Under the pieces are notes generated by a model. That model ran no database searches. It was not told where the DNA came from and saw only the letters and a program-made list of their open reading frames with translations. A stretch of 64,000 bases of DNA from Phymatolithon calcareum (taxonomy: Eukaryota; Rhodophyta; Florideophyceae; Hapalidiales), in contig OZ345375.1 in the NCBI GenBank assembly GCA_977006965.1, forward strand, positions 1,550,001 through 1,614,000, written 5' to 3'. Made by a program: the position numbers and the translations under genes. Shown one piece after another: positions 43,654 through 54,400 of the stretch. How positions within the stretch are numbered: the stretch's first letter is position 1; each line of letters begins with the position of its first letter.

Positions 43654-45051
43654 CTACTGTCCGGGTTCAATATACGTTATCCTTCTTCGACAGTTGTCAT
43701 TTTGGGATATCAGATTTCTCCTCCCCGACATCGCAAGGTTTTTTACTTCCTCCGTATCTTGGATTCCTGTGTCAAGGAATCCAATAAATCGTGATATGGC
43801 AGTTCGGGTCGCCTTTTTGTTCTCGATCATCTTGAAGCGCTCCACATCAGCGTTGCCAAGAGTGTCTCTCAAAGCAGAGAGCTGTAGTTCCACGGACTTT
43901 ATGCGCTTGGCCGTTTTGTCCACAGATTCGATGTAATCAGGCAGTGCCTCGTGCATGGTTTCAATAATGGACTCCAACTGCTTGTTCGCAACCTCCATGC
44001 GTTTGTACTTCTCTTTGAGTTCCTCTGTCCGCTCTTTTGCTAACGATCCGAACCACAGTACCAGACCAGAAGCAGTTGGACCAGCAACAGCAGCCGCACA
44101 CGCTGGAGGGAAAATAGCACATGCAGCATAGGTGACGGCCACAGCTGATACAGTGCTCGTAAGACCTCCAACCATAACATCAGTGTCTGTCACTCTTAGA
44201 GGTGCGAGCACATCTTCCCGCCTTAATGCCTTTCCAGTCTTACCGGTGCTCAGCAGCGCATTGACGCTGCTTACAAGATTGTCACTGTGTCCCAAGAGAA
44301 GTTTGACATCTCCATGTAGCTCTTCCCACATGCTTGTTTCATGGTGAACAAGTCTGATGATGTTTGCCAGGCTCCTGTCCAGAGATTGCAGGAACACAAT
44401 AAGTTCTTCTGGGTTTTTGTCAAAGTGTTGCTGCAGCATCATGGCTCGTTGCCGAATGCTCTTCAGCTCTTGTTCAACAATATCCGCAGTTTTCGGAAGA
44501 TTGTCAATAATTTCTTTGCCCTTATTGCGCACTTTCATACTGTGCATCATTGTACGTTTCGTTGAGGTGTACACTTCGGTATAGAACTTGTTTTCGTCGA
44601 AGCCATCGTTCTTCATTGTTGTGAGGCCTCGGGATGTGACGTCTTCTAGAGAACGAGATTGCCTGATGACCTCTAGCGCTGTGGAGAGACTGTGTCGGCT
44701 AACGAGCTTGCTGGTCGCGCTCGTCATGTTGCGGCCCATCCATGCTGGTTCCAGGAAAACCTTCTGTGCCAGAAATCTCGTCCAAGGACATGAAGTGGAA
44801 GCGCGGGAAAGATGAAGATGATAAATTGCTGCGAGCATGACGAATAATAACAGAAGGGCACAGTGGTACCTGCCCCCCAAGTCACATGGGGAAAATGAGG
44901 CAGAGCGCCTTGGAGTATGCATGTGTGGAAAAAAGTGAGCAAAAGTTGTGACTCGTGTGTGTTCCAAGGTAATTCTGGAACAAATTGCGTTCAAGTGGGC
45001 ACGATTGTTCTGCCTGGCACAAAGCAAACCAGCTGCCCACCCTGCTTTCAA
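43654..45051 (-). CDS. Coiled-coil membrane protein, paralog A of divergent pair
   Basis: 465 residues, single exon; an alternative start is Met44 (44922). No known family recognised. Layout: a membrane helix or signal anchor at residues 62-80 (CALLLLFVMLAAIYHL); a long charged helical region (about 150-280); a Gly/Ala-rich hydrophobic hairpin (about 285-335) containing FPPACAAAVAG; then a second long helix with coiled-coil heptads (about 335-430). Two amphipathic helical bundles around a hydrophobic hairpin resemble the general plan of alpha-helical pore formers, but also of many membrane-anchored coiled-coil proteins, so I do not claim function. It is clearly homologous to 45460-46845, transcribed away from it across a 408-bp spacer. 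Confidence 0.75.
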   Translation of the reverse strand: MKAGWAAGLLCARQNNRAHLNAICSRITLEHTRVTTFAHFFPHMHTPRRSASFSPCDLGGRYHCALLLLFVMLAAIYHLHLSRASTSCPWTRFLAQKVFLEPAWMGRNMTSATSKLVSRHSLSTALEVIRQSRSLEDVTSRGLTTMKNDGFDENKFYTEVYTSTKRTMMHSMKVRNKGKEIIDNLPKTADIVEQELKSIRQRAMMLQQHFDKNPEELIVFLQSLDRSLANIIRLVHHETSMWEELHGDVKLLLGHSDNLVSSVNALLSTGKTGKALRREDVLAPLRVTDTDVMVGGLTSTVSAVAVTYAACAIFPPACAAAVAGPTASGLVLWFGSLAKERTEELKEKYKRMEVANKQLESIIETMHEALPDYIESVDKTAKRIKSVELQLSALRDTLGNADVERFKMIENKKATRTAISRFIGFLDTGIQDTEEVKNLAMSGRRNLISQNDNCRRRITYIEPGQ

Positions 45052-45459
45052 TTCATGCAGATGAATAATTCACTGGAATGCAGTATCCAGCGAGAAGCTG
45101 CACTGTTAGAGCTTGTAAGTTTCAACAAAATAAATGCACAAATATCTCCAGCATATGTGTACACTGGCCTACGCGATGGGCAAATGAACAACAAGGCAGA
45201 TCAACAGTGCTGATATCGATGCCCACGTTTTTTGTGAAGAACGTGTACAATGATATCCATGGACGACATAGAATGCAATAGATTGAGTACATCGTACATT
45301 TTCACCTGTTTGTCTCATAAAGTGGAATCACGGATGATAAATCTAAGTCATCTACAGGGGCAAGCTTTCCTGACGTCTCCTCCCCATCTTAAATCTTGCC
45401 TTGCCAGTCGTGGTCATCTCTCCTGCAGGAGAGATTCTCAGTCGCTTCAGTAAGGCCAG
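45052..45459. promoter_or_regulatory. 408-bp shared spacer of divergent gene pair
   Basis: Lies between the start codons of two head-to-head paralogs, so it must contain both promoters. I see no defined motif; the spacer shrinks or grows if internal start codons are used. Confidence 0.4.
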
Positions 45460-46845
45460 ATGAACGCGATCGCTTTCATTCGCCCCTGCGACCTCCTTCA
45501 TTGCATTGTCACTAATGGTCGCCCCACTCGAAGTGCAGACGGTTCCATCGTTTCGACAACAGATCCCGGTCAGATCAACTTCACTGTTAAGCTAGCACGA
45601 CTATGGTGCATGTTGGCTACCCTCTTGCTTCTCGTTGTCTTGATGTCAGTCTACTCTTTTAGTTTGCCAATGTGCAAGCTATTTGGCCCGTCCGGTGTGG
45701 CGTGCAGCATCACGCAGCGAGGCTGCCTTTTGCCCCGCTGGGTTTGCGGCGACTTCTCGATATCGACGCGCCATCTCGGAAGCCGCGACGGCCTCGCCAC
45801 GGTGGTGGCGGTTAACGCGCGTTCGCGAGCTATCACGGACTTCATCGCGGGCAGTAACGAATTAATGAAGAACTATGGCTATAACAGTCGGAAGGGATAT
45901 GCTGATATGTATCGCTACATGGAGCGTACTCGGAAACAGAGTGCGAAAGTACGGAGCAAGGGCGAAGACCTCTTGGACAAGATTCCCGAGACTGCCGCTT
46001 TTGTCGAACGGGAGCTCAAATCCATTCGAGTTCGAGCAAGTGCGATGCAGGAGCATTTTTCAGAGGAACCGGAACAAATCGTTCACTTCATGCGGTCTCT
46101 TGACGGAAGCCTCGACAGAATCATCCGCACCGTCGACGATGAGACTCGTATGTGGGAAGCACTACATGGAGAAATCAAGCTGCTGTTGGGATACGGCAAT
46201 AATCTCTTGAATCGTCTCGGAGTACTACTAAGCACCAAGGAAGTTGGAGAGATATTACGGAAAGCAGAGGTGTTAGCTCCCTTGAAGGTGACACAGGATC
46301 ACCGTGTGATGGGAGGCGTTTTAAGTACAGGCGGAGCTGTAGGCGGCACGATAGCTGCGTGCGCCGTTTTCCCTCCGGCATGCGCTTTGGCCGTGGCGGG
46401 GCCAGTTGCTTCAACGCTCACTCTCTCGTTTACGGCGCTGGCATACAAGCGCACCCAAGCAATGGACGCACAATATTACAGAATGGAGCTTGCCCATACG
46501 CAGATGGAGACAATCATGAAGACGATGCACGTGGCTCTTCCAGATTACCTGGAGTCTGTCGACAAGTCGGCCAGGCGCGTGAGGGCCGTCGCATACCAGC
46601 TTGCAGCTTTGCGAGACACACTTGGAAATGCAGAAGGCGAGCGACTTAAGATGATTGAGAACAAGCAGGCGACGAGGACTGCAATTGCGCAGTTCGTCGG
46701 ATTCCTCGATTCCGGAATCGATGACATGCAGGGTGTAAGAGACCTGGCCCTGTCCGGAAGGGAGCTACTACAGCAACATGCGAGTGATTCTGGATCGAGG
46801 ATGTGGTTGAATGCGGTAACAGATAGGGGGGCGAAGATAAATTGA
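45460..46845 (+). CDS. Coiled-coil membrane protein, paralog B of divergent pair
   Basis: 461 residues, single exon. Same plan as paralog A: membrane helix at about 45-68 (LWCMLATLLLLVVLMSVYSF), charged helical region with IPETAAFVERELKSIRVRA, hydrophobic hairpin at about 282-332 with GGVLSTGGAVGG and FPPACALAVAGPVAS, and a second coiled-coil region (ALPDYLESVDKSARRV, LRDTLGNAEGERLKMIENK). Conserved positions with paralog A are spread over the whole length, and both frames are intact, arguing for selection on both. A third, degraded copy lies at 48425-49140. The family looks lineage-specific; its cellular role is unknown. An orientation with the N-terminus inside and the helices outside is possible but not shown by sequence. 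Confidence 0.78.
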   Translation: MNAIAFIRPCDLLHCIVTNGRPTRSADGSIVSTTDPGQINFTVKLARLWCMLATLLLLVVLMSVYSFSLPMCKLFGPSGVACSITQRGCLLPRWVCGDFSISTRHLGSRDGLATVVAVNARSRAITDFIAGSNELMKNYGYNSRKGYADMYRYMERTRKQSAKVRSKGEDLLDKIPETAAFVERELKSIRVRASAMQEHFSEEPEQIVHFMRSLDGSLDRIIRTVDDETRMWEALHGEIKLLLGYGNNLLNRLGVLLSTKEVGEILRKAEVLAPLKVTQDHRVMGGVLSTGGAVGGTIAACAVFPPACALAVAGPVASTLTLSFTALAYKRTQAMDAQYYRMELAHTQMETIMKTMHVALPDYLESVDKSARRVRAVAYQLAALRDTLGNAEGERLKMIENKQATRTAIAQFVGFLDSGIDDMQGVRDLALSGRELLQQHASDSGSRMWLNAVTDRGAKIN

Positions 46846-46849
46846 CAGC

Positions 46850-47610
46850 AATAGTGGATGTTGCTTCGTCTAGCTGCAGTAGGGAGTCGAAAAGTCAGAG
46901 CCTTTCAAAATTGTGAAAACTTGTGTAAAATGTCAAGATCAGCATCAATTTCATTTGATCTGCAACTGTGACATGCCTAGAAGACATCTGTCTCTTTTTA
47001 CCTACTTGCATTCCACTCATGAAGCACCTACAGACCGCTTGTTATTGTCGCCGTCTGAAAACGTTATGAAGATGATGAGAAATATTGAAAAGACAGCACA
47101 ACGTTGGCGCCACCAAGCACCCTTCTTCACCATTCGCTCGACCGCCTGGGGGGCTGGTCGGAGACCGGACTCTCTCGCAAGCTTACTTCCGTTGATCCGG
47201 TAATTCGTCTGTCGATCTATGTCTATGGTGGTCACTGGAAACTTGGAAAGCGGGTGAAGGACGTGCGCGAAGATGGTGCACTGTCTTTTTAGCCGACAGT
47301 CCTCAACTCATGCCATCCACGGTAGTTTGGCGAACGAACAAGTATATGATTCTCGAATATGTTACTCGCTCCACTACACCACCAACCAGTCTGGACCCCA
47401 ACAAGGACCACGAACATTGTTGGAAAGCATCATAGCTTTCTCTCTTTTGTAGACCTGAAGAAACCAATCTACAAGGTACGTGGTAGGCTACACGAAACAT
47501 ATCGTGTGTTGCCGTCATTGTTGCACACAAGCATTGCGTGTGGTTGTTGTACGGAAGTATTGAGATAATTCCGTGAGCTGTAGAGAAAAGAGTCCAACGT
47601 TCTTGTCGTC
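46850..47610. other. 3' flank, left copy of segmental duplication
   Basis: No gene recognised. From the coding end to about 47445 it matches 49236-49820, so it belongs to a duplication that includes the end of paralog B. Confidence 0.6.
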
Positions 47611-47619
47611 CACGTGGAC

Positions 47620-48010
47620 TCGCGAATCGTGGAACCACAGCAGTTGCTTCGAAGCCTTCGGGTGGAATCGTCTAGTGACGAGCGGCAGGCAGAGAAGAAG
47701 CGTTCTTACAATTCGCTGACAGGATTAATGCCCTATCGTTAACTAAGTAGAGGAAAAATAAAAAGCACTGCTTGCTAGCCCCATAGGGGAGAATAAGCAT
47801 TTTTTAAAATGCTTTTAAAATTAAAATTAATTAATTAATTAAAAAACGTGTAGCGTTCGAATCGTACCTCGAGCGGCAGGCAGAGAAGAAGGACTGCTTT
47901 CCTAATTACCAGCAGAAATAACGCCCTGCCGTAATCTACGTAGAAGATAATTCAGCAGTAAAGCACTGCCTTGCGAGCCTCATCGGGAAGAAAGCAGTTT
48001 ACATTCATAC
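47620..48010 (+). repeat. GAGCGGCAGGC repeats, copies 2 and 3
   Basis: Two partial copies in tandem (47675-47790, 47865-47985) with an AT-rich (TTAA)n insert between (47810-47845). Both contain the AAAGCACTGC segment seen at 35722-35850. Confidence 0.6.
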
Positions 48011-48164
48011 ATACGTGCAGCGTTTACCCGTAGCTTTAGTAGTCTAGAAAAGAGTATAAAAGGCGGCGACCTATACCGCATCCCTGAAAGGAAGGCATCG
48101 GACTCTCCACCTTCCATACTACCTATTAAGTTGAGCGGACCCTCTCGCGTCTCTACTTTCTTTA

Positions 48165-48409
48165 TTGCAGATGGCGTTAATTAATGCCAGACCTTATCCT
48201 AGAGCAAGTTCTCATTGTTCAAATATTGGAGTACTTCCACGGGTCTCCCTGTACAGATCTTCTACTGTTTTGCCACGCACTCTGCCGATAAATTGTCGTC
48301 GAGAAGAAGCCTGACCAGAACAGTGTACAATTAGGAGCTCCACTGCCTCCTTGACACCATACGGACACATCTTGCAAAGGTAAAATACCAAAAAACTATA
48401 ACCATACAT
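48165..48409 (-). pseudogene. LINE 3' zinc-finger end, clade B copy 4
   Basis: Minus-strand frame with CKMCPYGVKEAVELLIVHC, SRRQFIGRVRGKTVEDLYRET; tail near plus-strand CTTTCTTTATTGCAG. The finger's His position is replaced by Leu, so it is degenerate. It abuts the 5' edge of the degraded paralog-B copy. Confidence 0.75.
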
Positions 48410-48424
48410 TGCATTGCAGAAAGT

Positions 48425-49140
48425 GCAACTATCTGTTGAAAAGTATTCCCGAGACTATGGCTTTTGTTGAACTAGAGCTCAAATCCATTCGAGTTCGAGC
48501 ATGTGCGATGCAGCAGCATATTTCAGAGGAATCTGAACAAATCATTCACTTCATGCGGTCTCTTAACGGAACCCTGACAGAATCATCCGTACCGTTGACA
48601 ATGAGACTTTTATGTGGAAAGAACTACGCGAAGATATCGAGTTGTTGTTGGAGTACGGCAATAAGCTTTTGGATTGAATCGCAGCACTTCTAAGCAGCGA
48701 ACAGGATGGAGAGCTAAACTGGATCGCAGAGGTGTTAGCTCCCGCGACAGTGACAGAACATGACGGCTCGATGGGAGGCGTTTTAAGTACAGGCGCAGCT
48801 GTGGGCGGCACGATAGTTTCGTGGGCCGTTTTCCCCCCGGGTATGCGCTTCGGCCGTGCAATGGACGCACAATATTACAGAACGGAGCTTGCCCATACGC
48901 AGATGGAGACAATCATGAAGACGATGCACGTGGCTCTTCCAGATTACCTGGAATCTGTCGACAAGTCGGCCAGGCGCGTGAATGCCGTTGTGGACCAGTT
49001 TGAACATTTCAAGTGGTGATGCAGAAGGCGAGCGGCTGAATAGGACTAAGAACGAGTCGGCGATAAAGTTTGCAACGACCGCATTCATTGCATATTTTAA
49101 TTCTGGAATCGATGACATTCAATGAATAAGAGTCCTTGCT
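48425..49140 (+). pseudogene. Degraded copy of paralog B coiled-coil gene
   Basis: Matches the middle and end of 45460-46845 from IPET onward at nucleotide level, but has no start, several frameshifts (near 48580 and 48830) and a stop after 49016. The copy lost about 63 bp encoding the second strand of the hydrophobic hairpin (VAGPVAS to YKRT), joining FPP directly to AMDAQYY. The 5' end is missing, cut where the LINE fragment begins. Confidence 0.85.
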
Positions 49141-49820
49141 CTTTCCGGGATGAAGCAACTACAGTAGCATGCGACTGGTTCTGAGTCGAGAATGTGGTCG
49201 AATGCGGTAACAGATAGGGGGGCGAAGAGAATTTGACAGCAATTGTGTACATTGTTTCGCCTAGCTGCAGTAGAGCGAGGAAAAGTCAGAGCCTTTCAAA
49301 ATTGTGAAAACTTGTAAACTGGCAAGATCATCATCAATTTCGTTTGATCTGCAACTGTGACATGCCTAGAAGACATCTGTCTATTTTTACCTACTTGCAT
49401 TCCACTCAAGAAGCACCGACCGACCGCTAGGAATTGTCGCAATCTGAAACTTTTTGACGACGAAGAGATATCGTGAAAAGAAAACAGAACGTTGGCAACT
49501 CAAAGCCCCTTCTTTACCATTTGCTCGACTGCCTGGTGGGGGCTGCTCGGAGACGAGATTCTTGCAAGCTTATCTTCCGTTACCCAGTCCGCCTGGTATA
49601 TCTACGTTTATGGTGGTCACTGGAAACTTTGAAAGCGGTTGAAGGAAGTGCGAGAAGATAGTGTACTGTCTTTTTATACGCCAGTCCCCAACTCGTGCCA
49701 TCCACGGCAGTTAGGCGAACGAACGAAAATATTATTCTCAAATATGCCGTTCGCTCCACTCACCACCAACCAATCTGGACCCCAACAAGCACCACCAATA
49801 TGGTTGGAAAGTGTCATATC
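48440..49820 (+). repeat. Segmental duplication (right copy)
   Basis: About 1.4 kb matching 45975-47445 in the same orientation, covering the coding end and roughly 600 bp of 3' flank, with scattered substitutions and deletions. The matching non-coding flank shows DNA-level duplication, not retroposition. Confidence 0.85.
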
Positions 49821-49829
49821 AGAGCTGTG

Positions 49830-51420
49830 TGCGCGTTTTATGTTATACGATGAACACTCCGAGTAAATCCATGTACTGTCCGCCATCCTCGATGTGAGCA
49901 CGGCGAAAGGTGTACAGATATTCAGAGTTCCGAGCGGGGAAAATCTGAATTTTAGACATTTAATGTGTAGCACCCTGCTCTTTCACACGCCGAGACAGCG
50001 CGAGAGAACTCGTGATCGGCTGAAGGGACGTCGACGCGATACCTTCGCTGTCCCTAAGCTGGCATCTAGGGATATTGATTGCAGTGACCCTTCCTGGGCA
50101 CCGCTATCCCTGCAAGTAGACGACTCTTCCGTGTGGGTGCCGGAAGGTCCACGCAGAAGAGAGGCCTACCGGAGTTGCTGGTAAGCCGTGATCCAATCAA
50201 GGTGTTGGTTTTTGCATATCTTGTGATTACCTGAACACTGGGGTCTTCCTCCTGCCTTTGCTACATTGCTAATCGACCTGATTACTACTTAAGTACAATA
50301 AAGGCAGCGCCATCGGAAACGAGCAACCGCATGGAGACCTAGCCTCTCAATCTCTCCTGTTCCCAACGTTACCATCGTTCCCATCTTTTCCTTCACCCTG
50401 ACATGCCGTGAGGCGTTACAAATGTCACACTAGACGGAATAATAGGAGAGGAAGATAACAATATGCAAATATTGTTTGCACCGTGAGCAACCTAATGGTA
50501 CATGCCGTTACGCGAGTACCCAGAATGGATCCAGCTCGTGAACATCTTAGAGGCCCCCTAGATGTGAGGTACCTTAGTGTAGCTCGAATATCATACAATA
50601 AACAAACAAACATGCCGCTGCCAAGTTAATCTAAAAAAAGGGTACCGGGCACTACAGTAAAACATCAAATTACGCTATCAAGGGGCTCCCACTGATGCGG
50701 AGTCACCTCGTGGATAACTGGCAGCTCACGCGGCTTCGGGAAATGTCCCAAACATTTCTCATAGGCAATCTTGCGGCGGTTGTACCTGTCGCTGTGAGCC
50801 CATAAAAGGCTTCCGGGCCGTCAGTGTGCGATTGCCTCGCATCACATACTATCAATCCCTCAAATGTAGCCTTTTAGTTGCGCACAAGCACACTCTACTC
50901 TCCAATGGTATCCGGAGAAACGGAAATGAAAGATGTGACCCACATGTATCGCGAGATGGTCCGAGATCGGCAAAGCCCACATGCACGTTCCGTGTCCCTC
51001 CGCGAGCAGGCAAGCGAGTTACAAGCACCCAACGTGCGCTTCATTACCCGATACTCGACAACAACGCTTAACTTTTGACAACACCCTGATCCCACATTCT
51101 TGCGAAAAAGCTTGCTGTTTTCAGAGCGTGAGCAAGATGGCAACGGAGGAAAGAAAGCAAAGGGATTATAGGGGGCTTCAATCCTGCTGAAAGTGTTTGG
51201 TTTTGATGCTGATTTGGCCTCTCCCTCTCTCGTGCGAATTTCTAGAGCAGTACTGGAAAAAACATGCGTCTCCCGTCATAACATTGCGCCCACCTTCCCA
51301 CACTCTAGCTCGATCCCTCAACAAATGTTTCTTCAGTATTGCTAAAACTATTTTGCGCTCTGCTACGATCGAGGAAACCAAAAAGGTACAGAGCGGCCGT
51401 ATCAACCAACTCCCAACAAA
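49830..51420. other. Intergenic; dispersed tail copy inside
   Basis: Small frames only (for example 50826-51071), none recognisable. Contains the repeat at 50510-50605. Confidence 0.45.
50510..50605 (+). repeat. Dispersed LINE-like 3' tail, copy 3
   Basis: Third copy of the family at 3241 and 43551; ends ATAAACAAACAAAC. Confidence 0.6.
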
Positions 51421-51428
51421 ATTTCTAC

Positions 51429-54400
51429 CTAATACGAGGAAAGCTTTGTACCATCCTGACGCACCGCATTAACCTCATAGCACACCGAGTCTCCATCAAA
51501 CAAGAATTTGACAGGCAAGCCCGCACGGGAAAGCGTCTGTCCCGAGATAGTCATCGGTTTCCCAAACTGGTAAACGCCCCGCGGATCAGTAATAATTGCC
51601 CCATTTTCCGGGTTCACCGTAATAGTGCCCGGGCAAAGTTCTTCAACACAGTACAACACATTGCTATGAAGCCCCTTGAGACGCAACCTAGGATCCAATC
51701 GTCCCACCTCTTTCCGAACATTGAACGCCATGACGATACCCCTATATTTGTCCCTTGACAAAAACATCCATGCACACGATTCCGCAGAAAACGGAGACCA
51801 CAAACGGTACAAATCACCCTCATAGATAAGTGGTGCGATTCGTTTCTGCATCCTTATATACCCCTTGATTTCTTCAATAATTTCCGGTGTCCATTCCCGC
51901 GGGTCCAATTCATATCCAAACGTACCAGCCATTGCGAGAAGTGAGCGCGTCTTCATCGTCGACGACCGCATAGTTTGATGATTCGGCACCGATGACACAT
52001 GAGCCCCCATAGTCGACATCGGGTAAACAAGAGAAGAACCATACTGAATTTTGACGCGAGACAAAGCGTCAGTATTATCAGACGCCCAAATTTGCGGCGC
52101 GTAGAAAATCATTCCGGCATCAAAGCGACCACCACCACCGGAGCAAGTTTCAAACAAAACATTTGGGAACTTCGTCGTGAGTCGACGCAAGCATTCGTAA
52201 ACACCAAGCATATATCGATGAGAAATTTCTCCTTGTCGTTCCGGAAGACACTTTTGCGAAAAGATTTCAGTCAGATGACGATTCATATCCCACTTCACAT
52301 ACTCAATGTTCGCCGATGACAACAGATCCACCAACTGCTGGAGAATGTGATCAACAACTTCCGGTCGCGAAAAGTCAAGCACTAGCTGGTTTCGACCGGT
52401 TGTTCGACTGCGTTCCGGGACACAAAGACAGTAATCTGGATGCGTTCTGAACAGCTCGCTGTCAATAGATACCATTTCCGGTTCAATCCAAATGCCAAAC
52501 TTCAATCCGGCCTCATTGACGGTGCGGGCGAGACCATCGACGCCATATGGAAGCTTCTTTCGATTCGGGGTCCAATCACCAAGTCCGCTATGCGTGTTGT
52601 CTCGCTTTCCAAACCAACCATCGTCCATAACAAGCAGTTCAATATCCGCCGTGGCAGCGGATCGGGCGATTTCCGCAATAACCTCATGGGAGACGTCGAA
52701 ATAGACTGCTTCCCAAGTATTGAGCAGAACCGGTGGAACCTTGTAGCGCCAGGCTTTAGGAACGACACGTTCACGAATGACACGATGGTATGCGCGAGAC
52801 ATTTTGCCCAACCCTTCGTCACTGTACGACATGATGAGCTCAGGAGATGAGAATCTATTTTCCTCACCATCCACAGAATCGAGATGCCATCGGAACATTT
52901 CCGGGTTGATACCGACGTTAACGCGCAAACGACGATATTCAGACACCTCTGCAGTTATCGCAAAGTTTCCAGAGTAGACAAAGCAGAATCCATAACATTC
53001 GCCATCGTTTTCCGAGGGCTCACGTTCCGGAGAGATGACGACAAAGGGATTAAACTGATGAGAACTGGTTCCTCTGCCTGATTTCACAACTGTTACACCG
53101 TCTTCTAATTTCCTCGTCACGACATGTCGTTCCCTTGCCCAACCACCAGACAACTGCGTCATATAGTACTTATACTCAGCATCGAAGTCCACCGTCGCCG
53201 ACGCAAGGCTTTGAAGAGTGACGGGATGAGTTCCTTCATTGACAACTACCGTGCGCCGGGTGATGACGTCATAATCATGCATAACGGTATAATGCAGTTG
53301 AATTTTGAGCTTCGTAATAGGATCCTGCATATCCACAATCAAGGTGGTCGCTTCGTCGTTAGTGTCCGTGTACACACCGGGTAGCGGCGATGGCAGCACA
53401 GGTTTCCGATGTAAAATCTTATGAGTCTTATACTCCAACGGACAAATGGAAGACCCATCCTTATGAAACTTGACACGGAAAGATGGTTCACGATAATCAC
53501 CAGTACCGACATCAGAATACTCCAACAATTTGGAACTTTTTCCCACCGTAGCCGGATCAAGATGTTCCCAAGTCATCTCATTGTAGAAGGTCAAATCGCT
53601 CGCTGATCCTCCCGTAGTGGTTGAAAGAGCGGAGCTACTTGAATGCGGCACCAACCGCGGACTAGACAACTCCTTCGAAGTACGTAAGTATTCCTGCTTA
53701 GCTGCGACACCGAGTTCAAGATCCGGCGCTTCCGGTTCAGATAGATCAAGACCTGCGAGAAAACCCACAGAACGAGATTGGAACATACCACCTGTACTAG
53801 AAATTCTGCGGGGAACTCTGCCCGGAGTTCCGGGGGCAATTGGCGTGGGCATACTTTCTGCTCCGGGATGTATCTGCGCTAGAGACGGAGGAGATGCGGG
53901 ACGAGGAACATGATCGACGGCAGGAGAAACTGCACCAGAACCAGTGGTATCATGCTCTGAGCCGAAATGGAGTGATTTTTCCTCCATTTTCTGCGATAGA
54001 TCGAAGTTCAAATCACCGCCACGATTACGCTCCATTCGCCACAGACGCCACGATGCATTTTCCAAACGTCTTCCGCGCTGTTCCTCCGAATCAGTGGCAC
54101 CCCTTTGCTCCCTAGCCACCTTCCATAACTTCTGAATGTCATCCTCATCGGCGATATCTCTCAGCTCGCCAAGGCCGAGCGCTTTGGCTATGGACTGGGT
54201 GGAGACCGCACCTGAGGGATCAAAAGGTGCGGGGACATGAGCCTTGGTGAGATAGAGAATGTTGTCAGTGTTCGGGAGGGAAGGTCCCCAGTAGAGATGC
54301 TCGAGATTCCTTGCATCATCGACGCGAAATGCATACATGGAACTCGTGCAACGGAGACGGAAGATGCGGTAGACTTTATCGTAGTAGATACCAGGTTCCA

